Assembly (NCBI GenBank): GCA_903847495.1
Contig: CAINDT010000350.1
Location: 1 to 8,010, forward strand
DNA from: an uncultured Actinomycetes bacterium
Lineage (GTDB): Bacteria; Actinomycetota; Thermoleophilia; Gaiellales; F1-60-MAGs149
DNA: 8,010 nt
Reading direction: 5' to 3'
A program made the translations under genes and the position numbers. Under the pieces are notes generated by a model. It saw only the letters and a list, made by a program, of their open reading frames with translations. It searched no databases and was not told the origin of the DNA. Positions 1 to 6,075 of this stretch are shown in pieces (positions within the stretch are counted from its first letter, which is position 1; the number at the start of each line of letters is the position of its first letter).

Positions 1-1295
1 ACCGTGCCGCCGCCGACGATCTGATCGTACTGCTGGAAGATGGCGGCCTTCGAGGCGATGTTGGGCAGCGCGAGCAGCTGCTCGAGGAGTTGCGAGGCAT
101 CACCCATCGCGGGCAGCGAGGCGACGTCGACGGGCTCCGTGTCGAGACGCGCCGGGCGCTGCGGATCGAGCGTGTAGCGCGGGCAGTCGTCAACCAGTGC
201 GGAGACGGGTATGTCGCCCACGATCTCATCGCCCATCGTGCAGATCAGGTGGTCGCCCTCGACGACCTCGCCGATCACCGAGCACTCGAGCTCCCAGCGG
301 GCGCACAGCGCCTGCACTTCGGCGAGGCGGCTCGGCTCGACGCAGGCGAGCATGCGCTCCTGCGACTCCGAGATCATGATCTCGAACGCCTCCATGTCGG
401 CCTCGCGCAGCGGCACCTTGGCGAGGTCGAGCTTGACGCCGACCGGGCCGCGCGACGCCATCTCCGACGCCGACGAGGCAAGGCCCGCGGCGCCCAGGTC
501 CTGCAGGCCGACGAGGACGTCGTCGCGCACGAGCTCGAGCGAGGTCTCGATCAGGCGCTTCTCCATGTAGGGATCGCCGATCTGGACGGTGGGGCGCTTG
601 TCGTCGCCGCCCGCGTCGATGTCCTGCGAGGCGAGCACGGAGGCGCCGCCGATGCCGTCGCGGCCGGTGCGCGCACCGAACAGGACGACGAGGTTGCCGA
701 TGCCGGCGGCCGTGGCGCTCTTGAGGTCGGAGGCCTTGAGGACGCCGATGCACATGGCGTTGACGAGGCACGACTGCTCGTAGCCCGGGTCAAACCGCAC
801 CTCGCCGCCGATGTTGGCGACGCCGACGCAGTTGCCGTAGTGGCCGATGCCGCGCACCGCACCGTCGAGCAGACGGCGCGTGCGCTCCGTGGCGGGATCG
901 CCGAAGCGGAGCGAGTCGAGCACGGCAATCGGGCGAGCGCCCATGGCGAAGACATCGCGGAGGATGCCGCCGACGCCGGTCGCCGCGCCCTGGAAGGGCT
1001 CGACCGCGGACGGGTGATTGTGGCTCTCCACCTTGAACGCCACGCCGAGGCCGTCGCCGACGTCGACGACGCCCGCATTCTCGCCCGGGCCCTGCAGCAC
1101 GGCGGGGCCATCGGTCGGGAAGCGGCGCAGCACCGCACGCGAATGCTTGTACCCGCAGTGCTCGCTCCAGAGCAGCGAGAACACGGCCAGCTCGAAGTGA
1201 TTCGGCTCGCGCCCCATCAGGACGACGATCTGCGCGTACTCGTCATCCGTCAGCCCGAGTTGGCGATGCAGCGAGGGGTCGGAGACGTGGTTCAC
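1..1295 (-). CDS. purL: Phosphoribosylformylglycinamidine synthase subunit PurL (FGAM synthase II), 5' part only
   Basis: PurL is the large ATP-dependent subunit of FGAM synthase. With PurS and PurQ it converts FGAR, ATP and glutamine-derived ammonia into FGAM, the fourth step of purine synthesis, in the cytoplasm. About 431 codons are visible and the frame is open at the left edge; the small-type PurL is about 740 residues, so roughly the last 40% is missing. Counting from the GTG, I see WSEHCGYKHS with the conserved His near residue 46, QGPGENAG near 68, the ATP-site HNHPSAVEPFQGAATG near 92, GARTGRDGIGGAS near 207, QIGDPYMEK near 238 and QDLGAAGL near 265. An in-frame ATG at 1331 would add the low-complexity leader MPTGASASVGQR. 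I prefer the GTG at 1295 because that leader looks unlike the family and a -10-like box lies between the two starts. Neither start has a Shine-Dalgarno sequence. The family call is near certain; the start is not. Confidence 0.96.
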   Translation of the reverse strand, partial: MNHVSDPSLHRQLGLTDDEYAQIVVLMGREPNHFELAVFSLLWSEHCGYKHSRAVLRRFPTDGPAVLQGPGENAGVVDVGDGLGVAFKVESHNHPSAVEPFQGAATGVGGILRDVFAMGARPIAVLDSLRFGDPATERTRRLLDGAVRGIGHYGNCVGVANIGGEVRFDPGYEQSCLVNAMCIGVLKASDLKSATAAGIGNLVVLFGARTGRDGIGGASVLASQDIDAGGDDKRPTVQIGDPYMEKRLIETSLELVRDDVLVGLQDLGAAGLASSASEMASRGPVGVKLDLAKVPLREADMEAFEIMISESQERMLACVEPSRLAEVQALCARWELECSVIGEVVEGDHLICTMGDEIVGDIPVSALVDDCPRYTLDPQRPARLDTEPVDVASLPAMGDASQLLEQLLALPNIASKAAIFQQYDQIVGGGT

Positions 1296-1305
1296 GCGTT
1301 GACCA

Positions 1306-1311
1306 ACACTA
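1306..1311 (-). promoter_or_regulatory. Possible -10 box (TAGTGT) for purL
   Basis: On the minus strand TAGTGT fits the actinobacterial -10 consensus TANNNT. It lies 10 bases before the GTG at 1295, so a transcript starting 7 bases after the box would have a leader of about 4 bases. This would explain the lack of a ribosome binding site, and purL needs its own promoter because opposite-strand genes separate it from purQ. I see no convincing -35 element. A six-base match in GC-rich DNA is weak evidence alone. Confidence 0.3.
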
Positions 1312-1421
1312 GCGGAGGCACCTGTCGGCATTGACGGTTCGACTGCATCACGCGCGGCTGCGACACGAAGCGGTCGGCACTCGTCGCTCGCCTGCGCGTG
1401 CCTGCCGACGACGATCGACGC

Positions 1422-1685
1422 ATGAGCATCTCCACTCCCTCCTCCCCTCCCGCCCGCGCCACGATCGCCGTACCTGGCGGACGCGCCGTCCTCCTCGCCG
1501 AGGAGATCCTCCCGGGCGATCCTGCGACCGGCGAGATCGCGGTCCAATCGCTCGAGCGCACCGACGGCACGCGCTTCGTACGCGTGGGCTACCGCCGCAA
1601 CGGGCGCATGATCCGCGGGCCGGTCAGCCTGCCGGAAGACCTCTGGTCGCAGCTGCCCAAGCGCCCGCCGAAGCCGCCACGGTGA
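1422..1685 (+). CDS. Small basic hypothetical protein, 87 residues
   Basis: I do not recognise this family. From the ATG at 1422 the product is 87 residues. It has a Ser/Pro/Ala-rich start (MSISTPSSPPARATIAVPGG), a central segment that looks like short beta strands (AVLLAEEI, EIAVQSLERTDG, FVRVGYRRNGRMIRGP) and a Pro/Lys/Arg-rich end (QLPKRPPKPPR). There is no signal peptide, membrane segment or Cys/His metal site. The basic strand-rich core could suit nucleic-acid binding, but that is only a guess. An in-frame GTG at 1398 would add eight residues; neither start has a Shine-Dalgarno sequence. The gene is divergent from purL and 52 bases upstream of the PAC2 gene on the same strand. The frame ends cleanly before the next gene and shows sensible protein features, so I think it is real, but only comparison with relatives would settle it. 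Confidence 0.6.
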   Translation: MSISTPSSPPARATIAVPGGRAVLLAEEILPGDPATGEIAVQSLERTDGTRFVRVGYRRNGRMIRGPVSLPEDLWSQLPKRPPKPPR

Positions 1686-1725
1686 CGTTGCGGCTGCGGT
1701 GTCGCCGACGCGCCGCCGTTCCGCG

Positions 1726-1731
1726 TAGTGT
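1726..1731 (+). promoter_or_regulatory. Probable -10 box of a leaderless promoter for the PAC2 gene
   Basis: TAGTGT matches TANNNT and is followed by exactly six bases and then the GTG at 1738. That places the expected transcription start on the first base of the start codon, the arrangement known for leaderless mRNAs in actinobacteria. There is no Shine-Dalgarno sequence and no clear -35 element. The same hexamer precedes purL. Confidence 0.45.
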
Positions 1732-1737
1732 TCGGTT

Positions 1738-2688
1738 GTGGGCCCAATCCAGCTGACCTCCCGCCCGACGCTCCGCGACCCGATCCTGATCGCGGCCTTC
1801 CGCGGCTGGAACGACGGCGGCACGGCGGCGACGATCGCGGCGGCGTTCCTGAAGAACAACCTCGACGCCGTGCGCTTCGGCGAGATCGACTCGGACGGCT
1901 TCGTCGACTACCAGCAGACCCGCCCGCAGGTGACGATCGAAGAGGGGCACGTCCGCCAGATCACGTGGCCCGAGACCGAGTTCTTCCACGCGCACCTGCC
2001 GAATGGCGAGCGCGACATCATCCTCGTGATCGGCGTCGAACCGAACTTCCGCTGGCGCGAGTTCAGCCGCTCGATCGCCGCACTGGCGAAGGAGCTCGGC
2101 TGCACGCTCGCCGTGACGCTCGGTGGCTTGCTCGCCGACACGCCGCATACGCGCGACATTCCGGTGTCTGGCGCGGCGCACGATCCTTCCTTGATCGACC
2201 GCTTCGACCTCGAGCCGGTGCGCTACGAGGGGCCGACCGGCATCGTCGGCGTGCTCCACGACGACCTCGGCAAGGCGGGTATCCCGTCGGCCAGCCTCTG
2301 GGCCGCCGTGCCGCACTACCTCGGCGGCAACCCGAACCCCACAGCCGCGCTCGCGCTGATCAACGCGCTCGAGCCGATCATCGAGTGCGACCTCTCGCCG
2401 ACCGAGCTCGAGACGGCCTCTGCCGAGTTCGACCGCCAGATCGCGCGCGTCGTCGAGAAGGACGCCGAGATGCGCTCCTACGTCACCGACCTCGAGGATC
2501 GCCTCGACAACGGCGACGACTATGACGATGAGGACGACGAGGACTACGACGACGAGGAGCACGAGGGCGAGGACGATGGCAGCCCCGGCATGGCGCTCGA
2601 CGAGATCACCTCGGAGAACCTCCCCAGCGCCGACGAGCTCGAGGCCGAGCTGCAGGAGTTCCTGCGCAAGCAGCGCGACGACGGGTAG
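1738..2688 (+). CDS. PAC2-family protein (proteasome assembly chaperone 2-like), with acidic tract
   Basis: The 316-residue product resembles the PAC2 family (Pfam PF09754), whose eukaryotic and archaeal members assist proteasome assembly. In actinobacteria the family is widespread and its exact job is unclear. The recognisable features are the N-terminal PILIAAFRGWNDGGTAATIA (residues 15-34), DIILVIGVEPNFRWREF (93-109), LAVTLGGLLADTPHTR (124-139, the family's LGGxxADxPHTR-like loop) and GIVGVLHDDLGKAGIPSASLWAAVPHY (168-194). From about 222 to 257 the sequence is helical and charged. It is followed by an acidic tract at 260-280 in which 17 of 21 residues are Asp or Glu, and then a helical end (SADELEAELQEFLRKQ, 297-312) of a kind I recall from actinobacterial relatives. 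The start is GTG, with no Shine-Dalgarno sequence but a -10-like box six bases upstream. ACR3 follows after 18 bases, so the two are probably co-transcribed. A role in proteasome assembly is inference from the family name; no proteasome gene is in the window. Confidence 0.88.
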   Translation: MGPIQLTSRPTLRDPILIAAFRGWNDGGTAATIAAAFLKNNLDAVRFGEIDSDGFVDYQQTRPQVTIEEGHVRQITWPETEFFHAHLPNGERDIILVIGVEPNFRWREFSRSIAALAKELGCTLAVTLGGLLADTPHTRDIPVSGAAHDPSLIDRFDLEPVRYEGPTGIVGVLHDDLGKAGIPSASLWAAVPHYLGGNPNPTAALALINALEPIIECDLSPTELETASAEFDRQIARVVEKDAEMRSYVTDLEDRLDNGDDYDDEDDEDYDDEEHEGEDDGSPGMALDEITSENLPSADELEAELQEFLRKQRDDG

Positions 2689-2706
2689 CGCCCGTCCGCA
2701 ACCGGC

Positions 2707-3801
2707 ATGAGCGGCGACGGCGGATCCGAGATACACGCCGCTAACGAGGCGATCCTCGGGCGACTCTCGCTGCTCGACCGCTACCTGCCCGCCTGGATCC
2801 TGCTCGCGATGATCGGTGGCCTGCTGCTCGGCCGCCTCGTGCCGCAGGTCCAGGACGTACTGGACGCGATCCGCATCGGCCAGACGTCGCTGCCGATCGC
2901 ACTCGGCTTGCTGCTGATGATGTACCCCGTCCTCGCGAAGGTCCGCTACGAGGACATGGGACGCGTCACGCGCGACCGGCGGCTGTTCTGGATCGCGCTG
3001 TTCCTCAACTGGGTCGTCGCGCCACTCGTGATGTTCACGCTCGCCTGGCTTCTGCTGGCCGACCAGCCCGCGTTCCGGACGGGCCTGATCGTGATCGGCC
3101 TCGCCCCCTGCATCGCGATGGTGCTGATCTGGAACGACCTCGCGTTCGGCGATCGCGAGGCCGCTGCGCTGCTCGTTGCGATCAACTCGATCCTGCAGGT
3201 GCTCGCCTACGCCCTGCTCGGGACGTTCTACCTCAAGATCCTGCCCGGCTGGCTCGGGCTGGATACGCAGGACGTGGCGTTCTCGACGTGGGACATCACC
3301 AAGGCGGTGCTGTTCTTCCTCGGCGTGCCGCTCGTGGCGGGCTTCCTGACGCGACGGGTCGGCGTGCGGCGGCGTGGCAGAGCGTGGTACGAGGGCACGT
3401 TCATCCCCCGCATCGCCCCGCTTGCGCTCTACGGCCTGCTCTTCACGATCGTGGTGATGTTCGCGCTCCAGGGCACTGCGATCACCTCCGACCCGCTCTC
3501 GGTCGTGCGTATCGCGATTCCGCTGCTCCTCTATTTCGCCGTGATGTGGTCGCTCGCGTTCGCCGCGGGCTGGCGCAGCCGGCTCGGCTACGCCAAGACG
3601 GCGACGCTCGCGTTCACCGCGGCGGGCAACAACTTCGAGTTGGCGATCGCCGTCTCGATCGGCGTCTGGGGCGTCACGTCGGGCCAGGCGCTGGCCGGTA
3701 CGATCGGCCCGCTGATCGAGGTGCCCGCGCTCGTGGCGCTCGTCTACGTCTCGCTGTGGCTGCGGGCGCGGCTGTACGCCAAGCGGACACCCGCCGTCTG
3801 A
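2707..3801 (+). CDS. ACR3-family arsenite efflux permease
   Basis: This 364-residue membrane protein belongs to the ACR3 family (bile/arsenite/riboflavin transporter superfamily), which exports As(III), and in some members Sb(III), using the proton gradient. Diagnostic segments are LDRYLPAWILLAMIGG (23-38), LPIALGLLLMMYPVLAKVRYE (62-82), NWVVAPLVMF (101-110), GLAPCIAMVLIWNDLAFGDRE (131-151), ARG-free helix SILQVLAYALLG (161-172) and KTATLAFTAAGNNFELAIAV (297-316). About ten hydrophobic helices fit the family topology. Cys135 is the conserved family cysteine and the only cysteine in the protein; Glu311 is the conserved acidic residue of the NNFELA helix. Pro precedes Cys135 where many members have Arg. 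The ATG at 2707 lies 18 bases after the PAC2 stop with no clear ribosome binding site, suggesting coupling. No arsR, arsC or arsenite methylase gene is beside it, so substrate and regulation rest on family membership. Confidence 0.93.
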   Translation: MSGDGGSEIHAANEAILGRLSLLDRYLPAWILLAMIGGLLLGRLVPQVQDVLDAIRIGQTSLPIALGLLLMMYPVLAKVRYEDMGRVTRDRRLFWIALFLNWVVAPLVMFTLAWLLLADQPAFRTGLIVIGLAPCIAMVLIWNDLAFGDREAAALLVAINSILQVLAYALLGTFYLKILPGWLGLDTQDVAFSTWDITKAVLFFLGVPLVAGFLTRRVGVRRRGRAWYEGTFIPRIAPLALYGLLFTIVVMFALQGTAITSDPLSVVRIAIPLLLYFAVMWSLAFAAGWRSRLGYAKTATLAFTAAGNNFELAIAVSIGVWGVTSGQALAGTIGPLIEVPALVALVYVSLWLRARLYAKRTPAV

Positions 3802-3807
3802 GGCGTC

Positions 3808-5037
3808 CTAGCCCGCTGCGGCGAGTGCTGCGAGATCCACGTCGGGATCGGCCAGCTGGTCCGCACTCGGCGACACGCCGGCCGCGAAGAGCTTGCGCAC
3901 GCCGCGCAGGGTCTTCATGTCCCCGACCGACATCGCAGCGCGCAACACCCCATCGCGCAGGTAGAACGCCGTGCACGCCGGCAGGTCGCGGTCGCCACGC
4001 CAGACGATCTCGTCCTCGGGGCGCGCCACGCCGACCATGTTGAGCGTGATGTCGCCCTGATCGGACCAGAACGACGGCAGGTCCTCGAACAGCCCCTCGC
4101 CCGTGGCGATGTGCTCCGCCGCGGTCTGGCCATGACCGATTGCAACGGCGGCGTGCTCGATGCGGATGCGATCCTCGTCGGCCCACTTGCTCGGGAAGGC
4201 GGCGATGTCACCGACGGCGTAGACGCCCTCGACGCTGGTCTGCATCGACGCGTCGACCCGCACCCCACCGGCCTCCTCCGCGCAGCCGAGCAGTTGCGCC
4301 AGCCCAAGGCGCGGTACCTGCCCGATCGCGCAGATCACGAGATCGGCGTCGATGATCTCGCCGTTTGCGAGCTTCACGCCGGAGGCGCGATCGTCACCGA
4401 GCACCTCTTCCACCCCAACGCCCGCCAGCACCTCGACGCCACGGTCGGTCGCCCAGCGCAGCACGTGCTCGGCGACCGCGAGACCGAGCGGCCGGGCCAT
4501 CGGCTCGGGCGCTGCCTCGATCACCGTGGCGGTGTGGCCGTGTGCGACGGCGGCGGTCGCGGCCTCCATGCCGATGAAGCCGCCCCCGATGATGGCCAGG
4601 CGCTTCGGCCCCGAGGCCAGCACCGCCTGGATCGCCAGCGCCTCGTCCATCCGCGTGATGCGGAAGACGCCGGGCTTGTCGAGACCCGGGATCGGCACCT
4701 CGCGCGGCGCGCAGCCCGTGGCGATCACGAGCGCGTCCCATGCCACCTCGGCACCGTCCGACAGCGTGGCGGTGCGCGCCGTCGCGTCGGCGGCCGTGAC
4801 GGCCACGCCGAGGCGCAGGTCGATGCCGTCCTCGGCGTACGTCTCGAGCGCCGGCTTGATCACCTTGTCGAGATCGGCGGTGCCGACGATCACCGACTTG
4901 GACAACGGCGGGCGATCGTACGGCGGCGTGGTCTCGTCGCCGACGAGCACGATCTCGCCCTGATAGCCGACGCGCCGCAGCGTCACCGCAGCGGCACGAC
5001 CGGCCATGCCACCTCCGACGATCAGCGCGATCGGCAT
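3808..5037 (-). CDS. FAD-dependent NADH:ferredoxin reductase (Rieske ferredoxin reductase type)
   Basis: This 409-residue flavoprotein has the two-dinucleotide layout of ferredoxin, putidaredoxin and rubredoxin reductases. The FAD fold is at the N-terminus (LIVGGGMAG, residues 5-13), with PYDRPPLSK at 39-47. The NAD(H) fold is at 148-174 (LAIIGGGFIGMEA, strand ending VIEA at 172-175); the acidic residue there favours NADH over NADPH. The second FAD motif is VYAVGDIA (272-279). The region from about 320, including FWSDQ (323-327), matches the C-terminal reductase domain. No redox-active CxxC pair is present, as expected for this class and unlike thioredoxin or lipoamide reductases. ATG lies four bases after the stop of the Rieske gene, with GAGG at 5047-5050 as a moderate ribosome binding site, so the two are almost certainly translated together. 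The likely role is to pass electrons from NADH to that ferredoxin. The final acceptor is unknown, since no oxygenase is in the window. Confidence 0.9.
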   Translation of the reverse strand: MPIALIVGGGMAGRAAAVTLRRVGYQGEIVLVGDETTPPYDRPPLSKSVIVGTADLDKVIKPALETYAEDGIDLRLGVAVTAADATARTATLSDGAEVAWDALVIATGCAPREVPIPGLDKPGVFRITRMDEALAIQAVLASGPKRLAIIGGGFIGMEAATAAVAHGHTATVIEAAPEPMARPLGLAVAEHVLRWATDRGVEVLAGVGVEEVLGDDRASGVKLANGEIIDADLVICAIGQVPRLGLAQLLGCAEEAGGVRVDASMQTSVEGVYAVGDIAAFPSKWADEDRIRIEHAAVAIGHGQTAAEHIATGEGLFEDLPSFWSDQGDITLNMVGVARPEDEIVWRGDRDLPACTAFYLRDGVLRAAMSVGDMKTLRGVRKLFAAGVSPSADQLADPDVDLAALAAAG

Positions 5038-5041
5038 CTGC

Positions 5042-5353
5042 TCAGACCTCGACGAGCACGTCGTCGCCGTCGATCGTCACCGGGAAGACCTGCACGGCCT
5101 CCGTGGCGGGCGGCGCGTCAGGGTCGCCCGACTCGAGGTTGAACGCGCTGCCGTGCAGCGGGCACTCGACGGCCATGTCCTCGGCGATGAAGTCGCCCTC
5201 ACTGAGCGAGGCCTCGGCGTGCGGGCAGTCGTCGCAGATCGCATGCACCGTGTCGCCAACGCGCACGATGCACAGGCGCGTACCGTCCGCCTCGGCGAAC
5301 GTCGGGGTGCCTTCGGGGAAGTCGCTCAGCGAGCCGATCGAGACCTGTGCCAT
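5042..5353 (-). CDS. Rieske [2Fe-2S] ferredoxin
   Basis: This 103-residue acidic, soluble protein has the Rieske cluster motif CPH at 43-45 and CPLHG at 64-68, giving two Cys and two His ligands separated by 18 residues. It matches the small ferredoxins of ring-hydroxylating dioxygenases and the NirD-like subunit in size, beginning MAQVSIGSLSDFPEGT and ending in the short strands VQVFPVTIDGDDVLVEV. There is no signal peptide or membrane anchor, so it is not the Rieske protein of a bc complex. An extra Cys at residue 40, just before the motif, is probably not a ligand. The ATG at 5353 is fixed by a strong AAGGAG seven bases upstream. The reductase gene follows after four bases, forming an electron-transfer pair. 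It sits 68 bases downstream of purQ on the same strand. What it donates electrons to cannot be read from this window. Confidence 0.93.
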   Translation of the reverse strand: MAQVSIGSLSDFPEGTPTFAEADGTRLCIVRVGDTVHAICDDCPHAEASLSEGDFIAEDMAVECPLHGSAFNLESGDPDAPPATEAVQVFPVTIDGDDVLVEV

Positions 5354-5360
5354 CGGGGAA

Positions 5361-5366
5361 CTCCTT
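5361..5366 (-). promoter_or_regulatory. Strong ribosome binding site of the Rieske ferredoxin gene
   Basis: AAGGAG on the minus strand lies seven bases before the ATG at 5353 and decides that start. Its presence suggests that this gene is translated independently of purQ, which ends 68 bases upstream. Confidence 0.75.
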
Positions 5367-5378
5367 GTCGTGATTGGT

Positions 5379-5391
5379 CCCCAGCGTGGGG
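5379..5391. other. Short hairpin in the purQ to Rieske gap
   Basis: CCCCA, GCG, TGGGG can form a five-base-pair stem with a three-base loop between the purQ stop and the Rieske ribosome binding site. No T tract follows on either strand, so it is not a standard intrinsic terminator. It may be chance, or a weak processing or stability element. Confidence 0.25.
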
Positions 5392-5421
5392 CCTGTCGAT
5401 GAGAACGCTCTGCGCGGAAGA

Positions 5422-6075
5422 TTAGGCGGCGGTGAGCCGGCCGACGAGCAGCTGGCCGTCGATCGACCCGAGCAGCGGATCGACCGCGTGCTCCGGATGC
5501 GGCATCAGGCCGCAGACGTTGCCCGTGGCGTTGGTGATGCAGGCGATGCGATCCGTCGCGCCGTTGATGTCCTCGCTGTAGCGCAGCAGGATCTGTCCAT
5601 TGGCCTCGAGCTCGGCGAGCCCCTCCTGCGGATGGAACCACGCGCCGTCCCCGTGCTTGACCGGCACGGTGATCGACTCGCCGACCGGGCGGTTGCCGAT
5701 CCACGGCGACGCGCTCTGGACGATCAGGTCCACGTCGCGGCAGATGAACCGCTGACCGTGGTTGGGCGTGAGGATGCCGGGCAGCAGATCGGCCTCGCAG
5801 AGAATCTGGAAGCCGTTGCAGATGCCGAGCACCGGGCCACCGGCGGCAGCGAAGTCGGCGACGGCGGCCATGATCGGCGCGAAGCGCGCGAGCGCTCCGC
5901 AGCGCAGATGGTCGCCGTAGGAGAAGCCACCGGGCAGCAGGATCGCATCGACGCCCTTGAGGTCGGTATCCCCGTGCCAGAGCGGCACGGGCGTGCCACC
6001 CACGGTCGACACCGCGCGCAGCGCGTCGCGATCGTCGAGCGAGCCGAGGAACGTGATGACGCCGACCTTAGCCAA
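5422..6075 (-). CDS. purQ: FGAM synthase glutaminase subunit PurQ
   Basis: PurQ is a class I glutamine amidotransferase that releases ammonia from glutamine for PurL in FGAM synthesis. The 217-residue product has LPGGFSYGDHLRCGA (47-61), the nucleophile Cys86 in GICNGFQ (84-90), and the catalytic His193 and Glu195 in MPHPEH (191-196), all intact. The start must be TTG at 6075, since the frame has a stop (TGA) two codons upstream and no other start nearby gives the family N-terminus MAKVGVITFLGSLDDRDA. The TTG lies inside the last codons of purS, an eight-base overlap, and is preceded by GAGGTGATC. The family usually has FPGSN-like residues where this protein has FLGSLDD. In most bacteria that have PurS and PurQ, purL follows directly; here it does not. 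Confidence 0.97.
   Translation of the reverse strand: MAKVGVITFLGSLDDRDALRAVSTVGGTPVPLWHGDTDLKGVDAILLPGGFSYGDHLRCGALARFAPIMAAVADFAAAGGPVLGICNGFQILCEADLLPGILTPNHGQRFICRDVDLIVQSASPWIGNRPVGESITVPVKHGDGAWFHPQEGLAELEANGQILLRYSEDINGATDRIACITNATGNVCGLMPHPEHAVDPLLGSIDGQLLVGRLTAA

Noticed and set aside
90..1334. Long plus-strand open frame across the purL region (414 codons)
   Set aside because: It is antisense to purL, whose frame carries every expected motif. The product is Arg/Ala/His-rich with no family features, typical of a GC-rich shadow frame.
1331..1336. TTGACG as a -35 element for the small plus-strand gene
   Set aside because: No TANNNT-like hexamer lies 16-19 bases downstream; a single hexamer is not enough.
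2626..2688. C-terminal tail of the PAC2 protein as a Pup-like tag
   Set aside because: It is helical and acidic but ends RKQRDDG, without the Gly-Gly-Gln/Glu end of Pup. It looks instead like the tail I recall from actinobacterial PAC2 relatives.
1624..2736. Long minus-strand frame opposite the PAC2 gene
   Set aside because: Its hydrophobic Val/Ile/Leu run (VVVLVVLIVIVV-like) is only the reverse complement of the Asp/Glu codons of the acidic tract; PAC2 is the real gene.
4111..5142. Plus-strand frame opposite the reductase, and similar frames at 5374-6231 and 6634-7371
   Set aside because: All lie antisense to clear reductase, purQ or purC frames and give low-complexity Arg/Ala/Asp-rich products with no motif.
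2707..5353. ACR3, reductase and ferredoxin as one arsenic-related operon
   Set aside because: ACR3 is on the opposite strand and converges on the other two, so they cannot share a transcript, and no arsenic-specific redox gene is present.
5379..5391. Hairpin after purQ as an intrinsic terminator
   Set aside because: The stem is only five pairs and no T tract follows on either strand.
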